A stretch of 64,000 nucleotides of DNA, taken from assembly GCA_958510875.1 (NCBI GenBank), contig OY294070.1, positions 44,601,299-44,665,298 on the forward strand. Direction: 5' to 3'. The stretch is from Endomychus coccineus (lineage: Eukaryota > Arthropoda > Insecta > Coleoptera > Endomychidae). This document shows, one piece after another, positions 55,933-64,000 of the stretch. The notes under the pieces are model-generated. The model did no database searches. It saw nothing but the letters and a program-made list of their open reading frames with translations, and had not been told where the DNA came from. Each line of letters starts with the position of its first letter. Positions within the stretch are counted from its first letter, which is position 1. A program made the position numbers and the translations under genes.

Positions 55933-56587
55933 ATAGTTGGCCCGGCTAATAACGTATCGTTTAAACTGACTCCGGTAATGCTTTTCGCAGATCCATCAAA
56001 TACTACGCGAAGCTTTGTAGTAGTACAAGAATTTTTGGAGATAAATAAAAATGTTTTGTTGTTTTGTTTGAATCTTCATTCAAACTATCGGACACAATTT
56101 CCATATGTCCGAGATCTGTGCCCAAAGAATAGAAGTCATTTTTGAATGGCAATTGCACTACATAACGTCCGTGTTTATCGCGTTTATGCGTTTTTGCAAA
56201 ATGAGTTTCACATACCATCTCATTTCTTGTTCGGTTTACTTTTGTGTTTTGGTATTTTTCGAGCTCTCAGAATTTTAACAATTTGAGTTCTAAGTTGGTT
56301 TATTGCAAGATTACACATGAAATGTCTAGCATTGGATGCCGTACATTCATAGAACCCCAAGCACCTAAGTGCGTTTGCTACAAAATAGGATTATTTTTTC
56401 CCTAATTTTATTCTACCTTCTCAAGCGAAGTCCAAAAACAGCTGTGCTCCAAATAAAATGTCGATTGGGCTAATTTGAGGTAAATTTTGCGTAATTCTTG
56501 GTAGCACAAGATGTAAATAATAATAATTTTCTTTTGGATAGTAGACTTCAGCGGACAGCTAATCTTGGAAAATTTTGTCTTTCGCAT
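55933..56587. other. Host-type DNA, no gene supported
   Basis: AT-rich sequence with only short unsupported frames (for example the 116-aa plus-strand frame, which begins antisense to the Fanzor fossil). Confidence 0.4.
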
Positions 56588-56731
56588 GGATTCTGCTACA
56601 CAATAGCTCGACTTGATGCCAACCATTACAGGTGACATTTTCAGTTCAAACCTCAAGTCTGTCCTGAAAATGCCACCTGCAATGGTTGGCGAAACGTCGG
56701 CATCAAGTCGAGCTATTGTGACACGGAATCC
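56588..56731. mobile_element. 144-bp foldback (MITE-like) sequence
   Basis: Imperfect palindrome. The left arm GGATTCTGCTACACAATAGC pairs with the right arm GCTATTGTGACACGGAATCC, and pairing continues inward (GACTTGATGCC; AACCATT.CAGGTG; CATTTTCAG). No coding capacity. Confidence 0.65.
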
Positions 56732-56779
56732 ATCCGGGGACAAGATGTTTCAATAATTTTATTTCTGGCACCTGGTTAA

Positions 56780-57125
56780 CATTTTGATTATATGAAAGAA
56801 CAACTTTATACCACTTTTATTAATAATAACGTGAAAACGTAACTATAGTTTCAACACCGAAGTGCCATTATCAAACAATTAGAAAAGTATGAAGAAATCA
56901 ATGAAACAGTTCAAATGTAAATAGAGTAGAGTAAAGTAGGGTTGGGATCGAGGGATCAACGGAAATTCCAAAAACAGGTAGATCTTATGAAAGTATAGTA
57001 TTTCATTGGTTCCTTCATAATTTTCTAATTGTTTGATAATGGCATTTCGGTATTGAAACTATAGTTACGTTTTCACGTAAAGTGATATTCAAACAGAGTA
57101 ATTATTCTTTCATATAATCAAAATG
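56780..57125. mobile_element. 346-bp foldback/MITE
   Basis: The outer repeats CATTTTGATTATATGAAAGA (56780) and TCTTTCATATAATCAAAATG (57125) are inverted. The inner arms (ACGTGAAAACGTAACTATAG and its complement, then GCCATTATCAAACAATTAGA and its complement) extend the pairing over about 130 bp each side. No ORF. Confidence 0.75.
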
Positions 57126-57786
57126 ATAAATTACCATAAAGTAACGGCTTCCATCATCGATTTTTTGGTTAACATTTATAAAATCAAAGACATACAATAA
57201 AAATGTATTACTGTACAATTGGGCAGTAAATAAAAATCATATTCACATTGTGTTACGTGGTTATTAAACAATCATAATAAAAATAATCCACTTATTTGAT
57301 TTTTGTTTCAACACAAGTAATAAAAATGTCTTACCTTACGGTATACACAAAACACGGTAGGTAGTGTACGAATAACATAAAAACATAATGTATGTCTGAC
57401 TTTATATACTTTTTGAAACTTGAAATTTGAAAGTGAACACCCATGACATTTAGCTGCAATAAAGTACAATCTTTACTCCAAATTGGGGCTTAGTATCAAT
57501 AAAGTACAGTTGTTAAAAAGTGCAATTTTATTAAGGTCATACAGTACTATATATAAGAATGAAAATCATTCCAGACATCACATACAAGATACCAGGTGAG
57601 TACACACATACTTAAATCACTCGTAAATTTTGCTGCCCTTGCTGCAGATTGTTATGATTGTAACTGTTAATTATAAAATGTTAATATTCTAAATGAGAAA
57701 ACCTTTTCATTTATAAATATCTCAAAATATGCCAGTAGACCCGGCCGATTTTAATATTATTTTCCAGTTTGTCTGAAACATACCAA
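57126..57786. other. Host intergenic DNA upstream of the MADF gene
   Basis: AT-rich, with a direct repeat around CAATAAAGTACA (about 57457 and 57498). A TATATATAAG box (about 57550) followed by CAG-containing sequence could be the promoter and 5' exon of the MADF gene. A TTTTCCAG acceptor-like site precedes its first codons. Confidence 0.4.
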
Positions 57787-59131
57787 ATGGAACAAGATAT
57801 AATGAACGACGAACAATTAATAGAATGTGTGAGGAGATATAAGATTCTATATGATTCATCGATCACCAAATGCATGGATAACGATACAAAAAATCATATA
57901 TGGAGAGAAATCGGAGTAGAGATGAGAACACAAGGTAATAAAATTTTTTAATACAATTATGTAGAATATACGTCGCCGGTACAACGTTATCGGCATTTTT
58001 TGGTGTTGCTTGAATTCGTTTGTTGTAAATTCGAAATTTGTGGGATAAAATACTAAACGTGTTTTCAACAACTCTTCTGATACGACAATGGTGGTAGCTG
58101 TAAACACATTCTGGAACATTCAAATCCTGACGTGGATATGGTAGCCTCCGACTATCATATATGGCACGTCAACATTTGTATTGGGCCAAATTTTATTTGG
58201 TGATACTTGCAGTGTTCCTCGTTGCAGTCTTTTGTCTAGTGAAGAATTTGCAAAAATTCCGCCATCGCTGTTTTGCCATATTCTTCGACGTTAACAACTT
58301 ATAAATTGTAATTAGCGTTTACAAGAGCCATCAAAACAATTGAAAACGATTTTTTATAATCGAAACACAACGATCCAATGTTCCCATGCAGTTGGGAAAG
58401 TTCCAAGTTATGTTGAAATTTTTAGCAATTACTAGTAGTGTTTGAGCTATCGAATCGCTGCATATGATTCTGCATGATTCATGTATAATCTTTTACGATG
58501 TGCTATGTCGTAAGCGGAAAAAGAAAGAACAAATATAATGCTAACTTTTTTGTGGAAATTGTTGTTTTTATTCTATTATCAAACTACTTTTTTAGGTCAA
58601 CTCTGTAAGATTAGATGGAAGAATATTAGAGACGTTTTTAGAAGATATTTGAAAAAAAATACAAAAAGTGGACAAAGTGGTAAAATACAAAAAAAGTACA
58701 AATACGCTGATCGGTTAAATTTTTTGAAGGACCATATTGACAGAAGAGAGACAAAAACTAACGTAGGATTTGACAATACCAAACAAGAGGCTGAAAAAAT
58801 TGTGCACCAAAAAGGAAGTAATTCCAGTGATGAAATAGAACATGATATAGCTGTCCCAAGCCAAGAGACAGAGGAATATCGGAATGAAGAAATACAAAAA
58901 AACTAAGAATTGCAAAGAACGTTTGTCTGCTCCTAAACAAAGACCTGAGAAATGCACTAATGAAAGGAAAGTGACAAATTCTCAGTCTACTGTGCGAGCT
59001 ACTATCACAACAAAAGTAAACGCTGTTGATAGCTTTTCAATTTTTTTAACACCAGTTTTAAATTCGATGTCACCTTTACTTTTCCATTTTGCGAAAGCAG
59101 AAATATTTGCGATTGTACAAAATACGAGTTA
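57787..59131 (+). pseudogene. MADF-BESS domain gene (host), two exons, frame broken near end
   Basis: Exon 1 (to 57934) encodes the first half of a MADF DNA-binding domain (LIECVRRYKILYDSS...IWREIGVEM). A canonical phase-1 intron follows (GTAATA at 57935; TTTTTTAG ending 58595). Exon 2 continues GQLCKIRWKNIRDVFRRYLK and KYADRLNFLKDHI, completing MADF. A BESS-like motif (DSFSIFLTPVLNSMSPLLFH) lies near 59030-59130 in a different frame, separated by a shift at a seven-A run near 58895. MADF-BESS proteins are arthropod transcription factors or transposon-associated DNA binders. It is either a pseudogene or a sequencing slip. Confidence 0.65.
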
Positions 59132-59599
59132 AAATCATTTCACTAACAAAATGGCAATATACCAACCACGAATGATGATAATACAAGCTCTTTTAACTTT
59201 CCGGATTTGTATGATTGTTTCCGCAATTTTAAATAAAGTATATCTTAGAAAAAATGCTCTAGTTTTATTAGTAAATAGCAAATGAAGTGATAACTTAAGG
59301 ATTGGGGCATTTGAAAACGTTAGTATACAAGACTCCTGTTCGAAACCTGGAAGATCGAATCCCATAATTATTTCATGTAGGGTTATTCAAAATATCCCAG
59401 AAATGTTTCATCGGATCCGAGAATCAATGCGTTACCGTACAGACGTGTGTATAATGACTGAAGGGGGTCATTTCGAACATCTCATATGATCTCTATTAGT
59501 TTTTAATTCGAGAATTTAGTTGTTACATTATTTCAAGTGTAATTTAAATAGCATATCGTCGCTTAAGATGTAATACCTCTCAACCCACACTTTATGCCA

Positions 59600-61021
59600 A
59601 AACAACATTTCGGCTTCATTGGACTCATGGGATGTATGTTTATGTACGTGCAGACAGCTGTTTGAAAAGTTTTGGAAAATGACTTGGGATCAGCGCGAAG
59701 TTTTTGTGGTTAATAATGTAACACGCTCAAGTGTCAAAAGGAGATATACAAAAAACCAAAATTCATCAAGAAATTGTTCAATATTTTATAGTTTACCAAT
59801 AGACTGTCTAAAGGTGAATATTTGCAAGAAATTGTTTCTGTTTACCCTAAGTCTATGAGAATTTCAAATGAGCTCCTGGATTAAATCTGCTGAACATAGC
59901 ATGCACAATCCGAAAGATTATAATAATATAGAAAATAGAGCTGCTCACATAAGAGAAAAGAAAAATGGAGATAAGGAATTTTTAAAGCAGTTTTTGGTGA
60001 TTTGCCTACACTGCCATCTCATTATTGCCGCCAAACATCATCTACATTGTATTTGGATCGAACAGTGCCTTCCAAAACAGCTTTATATAATGAGTATGTT
60101 TCAAAATGTAAGACTGAAAAGAAAAATTGTATGAGTCGAAAATCTTCTGATGACTTGTTCGTAGAGAAAAACCTTGCTATTTGTCAGCCTAAAAAAGATA
60201 GATGCGATCTTTGCTGCCAGTATGATGTCGGAAATTTAGAAGAAGAGCTTTTTACGAGACACATTGCTAAAAAAGACAGAGCAAGGCAAGAAAAAGCGAA
60301 AGACATCGATTTAGCCGGAAATGAAGAGGCCGTGATACTGATGATAGACTTACAAGCTGTAAAAGTATGTCCCAGTTTAAACGCAAATGCTTTGTACTAT
60401 AAAACAAAATTATGCTGTCACAATTTTACAATTATGAACATAAAAACGAAACACGTAATGTGTTATTGGTTCAGTGGGGTAGACAGTGATCTCTCAGCTT
60501 CAACGTTCGCTTCATTGGTGGTTGACTATATTTCAAGATTTACGGACAACAGCTTGCCAATTTTAATCTATAGTGATGGGTGCACCTATCAAAATAGAAA
60601 TAATATAATGGCCAATGTTCTTCTTTTCATATCTGTTGCCAGGAATCAAACTATTGTACAGAAGTACTTAGAACGTGGGCACACACAAATGCAGTGCGAT
60701 TCTGTTCACAACAGAATTGAAGCTAAAATAAAAGAAACCAGAGAGATTTTTCTTCCTTCCGCGCATTTGTCCATTAGTCGACAGGCTCGAAGGAATCCCT
60801 TTCCGTACTGTACCGAATGGGTAAATTATGACTTTTTTCGAGATTTCTCTCAAAAAGGATATCAGATGTATGGGAGCATTAGACCAGGAAAGAAAAATGT
60901 AACAGATATTCGAGCCATTAAATATTCTCCCGATGAAAAAATCTTGTTTAAACTTAACTTTGACGATTCTTGGAAAGAGCTACCGCAGCGGCGACGTCGG
61001 AAAGAAGTTTGTCGTGATTGA
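59600..61021 (+). pseudogene. Decayed transposase-like gene of an arthropod DDE-type family
   Basis: The 3' two-thirds (from about 60002) is one open frame of 339 residues without an ATG. It contains SHYCRQTSSTLYL, a CDLC cysteine pair, MIDLQ, YSDGCTYQNRNN and GHTQMQCDSVHNRIE. The conserved Asp, Asp and Asp/Glu in those three blocks suggest an RNase H-like DDE transposase. The upstream part (VTRSSVKRRYTKNQ..., SSWIKSAEHS) is in another frame with a premature TGA near 59857 and a one-base shift near 59995-60005. It is a non-functional host transposon remnant; the family name is uncertain. Confidence 0.6.
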
Positions 61022-61233
61022 CCACAACTGAATCCAGAAAATAAGAAAATAAAAGCCCAAAAATTCAAGCACATATAGGAGCTTAAATCAGTTATTCCTG
61101 CCGATTGTCACCACTTTTATGATAACTTAAGCCATATCTTGTTGTATTATATCAAACGTTTAGTTTTCTTTTGTATTTTTCATATTATTAAAAAATAAAG
61201 TTACAGTCAAGCCACACTTTGTTCTTATTTTTG
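61022..61233. other. 3' flank of the transposase remnant
   Basis: AT-rich with AATAAA (61194). No gene is seen. Confidence 0.4.
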
Positions 61234-61427
61234 TAGAATCAATAGCTCGTAACCCACCTGGAATATCAAAATGGGGTTTCATATATTTTTATTTATTTCA
61301 GAAATATGCGTAATTAAATTTTAGTCCTATATCCATGTTTTATTGGTTGAAATAGATTATAGGTTCAAGTGTAGTTAGTTTTTTTGCTCTCCTGCACAAA
61401 CAACCATATGTGGGTTACGAGCTATTG
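61234..61427. repeat. Inverted repeat pair (18-bp arms)
   Basis: CAATAGCTCGTAACCCAC (61234-61251) and GTGGGTTACGAGCTATTG (61410-61427) are perfect inverted repeats about 160 bp apart. This could be a small MITE or the end of the neighbouring transposon. Confidence 0.65.
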
Positions 61428-63120
61428 CATCTTAAACGACGATATCTGTCAATTCTGCATTTGTGTACATTTCCATTTTACTGAAATTCTTATTATTGCA
61501 CATACTAAAAATCTGTATTTTTTCTTATTGAATTATCAACTCCAGCGAATACTCATCCAACGCGCCATACAATGATGGGTATGCTAGAATATTAATGATG
61601 ACCAGCAAGCTTGAGAGATAAAATAAAATAAATAAAATAGAGTTTTATTTACAAACAATCAATGTGTATTGTTCTTTGAATAAATATTTTGTGATCACGT
61701 TCAACAGCACTTCTTACGACCCGTTCTCGACCCTGTGTAGCGTTCAGCTCTTTGTCGACAGATTGGTACATCATCTATAACATAAGGAAAATTTGTTTGA
61801 ATACGTGAAAGTATATTACTAAGAAATAATTAGTTAGAATTTATCGAAATAAAAAAACGAGTTAATGTATGCAAATGCTAAAATCGAAATTCAAAAAATT
61901 GATTACTGATTAGTTATAATATACAAAATGTTCTATCTCAGACGGATCACCCAGTATATTTCTTGTCCATAGTAAGTGGAAAAATCTCTTGAAACACGTC
62001 GAATGATTTTGTTTGGGACATCTCTTGACGTATATTTGAGGATTGAACGAGTAATCCCCTTTTAGGGGACACTCCAACCCCTCAAAATTGAACATGGAGA
62101 GGGATTGAGTGATACGTCATTTGAAAGGTCTTGGAAGCCTCTTCAGAACGGTGTATGAAAAACGCAAATTTAATGGACCGTTTTCGTCAAAAATTAATTT
62201 TGCTGCTCGAATGCACCACCTTGAATATTTTGGTTATTTGTACAATGTACAAGCTCATTTTTATTAGGCATTTTTTACAAAATTAAGCAATCTTCAAAAA
62301 ATCACATTCGTAAAAAATTGAATTGTGTTGTCATGCTTCAATGAAAAAAAAATTAGATCTGTGTTTTTAGGTCAAATGTTCAAATTGTCATCCAATAATG
62401 ATCGCCATTCAAATTGCCCTCGATGAAAAAGGTACCAATGATGCGGTTTTCAACAATCCCTGTTCAAACATTAATCTTTTTGATGGTATTGCGTGTGTTC
62501 TTCTCTCATCCAGTGAGAATTTTTGTAGACTAGTAGTGACAAATTTACACTCACCAGAAAACATAACGTTTTCGTTATCTAACATGTCCATCCTTCGCCC
62601 ATAAAAATAAGTTCTCCTATCAAAATCGTCTTCCATAAGTCCTTGAGTAGATATCCTTTTTGTACGGATGCATTTTATTTTCTTTCGATGTTTACTATTG
62701 ATGTATGGCTAACATTGAATGCATGGGTTATATCTGTAATTCGAATGGGGTTGAATATGGGGTCGCATTTTTAAGTGTGAATTCATAATACTTCGGAAGT
62801 TGGAGAATAAAACTCGGTCTTGTTGGTGGATGGATTGACTTGCGTTTCAATTAAGACCAGTATGTCTGCGGGTCGTATATGTTTTTAAATTTTACACAAA
62901 ACTTTTAACATTTAATTTAAAAATGCTGACAAATTGTTTCACCACACTGTGGCTAGAATAGTGGGAATGTGTTCACAAAATTGTTAACGAGTGGTGAATT
63001 ATGTGTGTCGATTGAATTATATAATGTTAATGATGAACCCGCTGTAGATTTTCCCGAAGAACAAGAAGAAGTAGATAATTCTTTTTTATAGGAAGATGCC
63101 TCGGAACAAATTTCGAACTT
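61428..63120. other. Host intergenic DNA, no gene supported
   Basis: AT-rich, with many stops in all frames; the longest frames are under 80 codons and lack homology. A possible splice-type or old retroelement 5' region lies near 62990-63120. Confidence 0.4.
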
Positions 63121-64000
63121 ATGAATTTAACAAATAATCAAAGTGAACTACCATACATAATATTTCCAGGGTATAATTTAAAATTCTTACTGGATATCGG
63201 TAGCACAAAATCATTCGTTAATCCTGAAATCGCAAAAAAATTCTTCGATAATTTAATCAAAAAAGACCCATTCCAAATTTCTACCGCTCGTGGCACTTCA
63301 ATAGAAAAGTACAGTACTCTCATAAAATGTTCGAAACTATTTAAGATAGAAAATCCTTCTTTAAAATTTCACTCGTTTAATTTTCACAGCTTTTTTTCAT
63401 TGTTTACTAGGATTATACAATCTCAAAATAAACTATTATAAACTACCCATTCAATCTAATTGCATTGCAGTTACACCAAGATCAGAACAAAAAGTGAATA
63501 TGGACATTACAAAACATTTACTAGCAGAAAAATTCGACGAATATAAACAAAATTGTAATCTAAATTGCAACAGTATACATACCGGAAGTATAAAATTTGA
63601 TATTTCTAACGTCCGAACTGAACATATGAACTCAGAGGAAAAGAAAATTATTACTACTTTGAATAAAAACGCTGATGCTCTATCACGAATTCAACTTAAC
63701 GTTTTAACTGCTTCTAAAGCCCCAAAGCAATTTTTGACTATAACCCCATTTACGGAAAATTCAGTAAAGTGCTACGGAAATATTTCAAAAGCTCTGAACT
63801 CAATATGATTAAATGTACAACAAAACTCGTAGATATTATCGAAGATAACGAAATAGTACAAACTATACAAAACTATCATGAGAGTAAAACGAATCATAGA
63901 GGACTAAATGAAACAGAAAATCAAATAAAAAATGTATATTATTGGCCTAATCAACGAAAATCTATACAAAACTATATCAATAATTGTGAAATATGCCAAG
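63121..64000 (+). mobile_element. Gypsy-type LTR retrotransposon fragment (truncated, internally deleted)
   Basis: 63121-63441 resembles a retropepsin domain (LLDIGSTKSFVNPEIAKKF, with DIGS in place of the usual D[ST]G). After a stop, 63494-63808 reads NADALSRIQLNV, the typical end of a Gypsy RNase H domain. From about 63806 to the window end a frame shows YHESKTNHRGL...YYWPNQRKSI...NCEICQ, the H2C2 zinc finger of a Gypsy integrase. Most of the reverse transcriptase is missing, so this is a deleted copy that continues beyond the window. Confidence 0.75.

Noticed and set aside
55795..56145. 116-aa plus-strand ORF
   Set aside because: The first half is antisense to a Fanzor fossil and terminal repeat; the rest has no support.
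1..64000. tRNA and rRNA genes
   Set aside because: No cloverleaf with conserved A and B boxes and no rRNA-like conserved blocks were noticed by eye; a tRNAscan or Infernal run would settle this.

Overview
The window looks like arthropod (most likely insect) chromosomal DNA. It carries a large virus-derived block (about 1-52 kb, left edge outside the window) followed by ordinary transposon-rich host DNA (about 52-64 kb). The arthropod call rests on TATA plus TCAGT-initiator promoters, a MADF-BESS gene, Gypsy and TIR transposon remains, and per os infectivity factor (PIF) genes, which are hallmarks of the arthropod-infecting large DNA viruses (baculoviruses, nudiviruses, hytrosaviruses, filamentous viruses; Naldaviricetes).

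Layout. 1-10 kb (left arm): two direct copies of a module made of an hr-like tandem array (1-1055; 7660-8865) plus a conserved 0.7-1.2 kb repeat, here called A (1056-2216; 8866-10031). Between them lie a small acidic protein gene, a zinc-knuckle gene and a 439-aa gene. 10-17 kb: two Fanzor genes (eukaryotic TnpB-like, presumably RNA-guided nucleases), a paralogous pair of 181-aa genes and a broken third copy. 17-38 kb (core): pif-3, pif-1, a 59-aa membrane protein, a frameshifted pif-5, a 588-aa protein, a 1003-aa coiled-coil protein, a 396-aa protein, two members of a three-member 520-620-aa family, a KRBA2/GIN-type DDE integrase, two unknowns and a tyrosine recombinase. 38-46.5 kb (right arm): A and the hr arrays again, in inverted orientation (A 38270-38832 and 43262-43965; hr 38833-40640 and 43966-46430), with relatives of the left-arm acidic and 439-aa genes. 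46.5-52.2 kb: a 553-aa gene, the third member of the 520-620-aa family and debris. 53.1-55.6 kb: a third Fanzor in a complete ~2.48-kb TTAA-flanked element with 49-bp terminal inverted repeats. 55.7-64 kb: MITE-like foldbacks, a broken MADF-BESS gene, a decayed transposase and a Gypsy fragment.

How it fits together. The core has virion-entry genes and two different DNA integration/recombination enzymes but no polymerase, helicase or primase. It is therefore either one piece of a larger provirus or a retained cluster of structural genes. The Fanzor genes form a separate mobile layer. Their coding sequence runs into the terminal inverted repeat, that terminus starts TTAACCC as in piggyBac-class elements, and at least eight further decayed ends and C-termini are scattered over the window. 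No transposase is encoded in the Fanzor unit, so it is probably mobilised in trans. All functional statements are inferred from sequence motifs; no searches were run.
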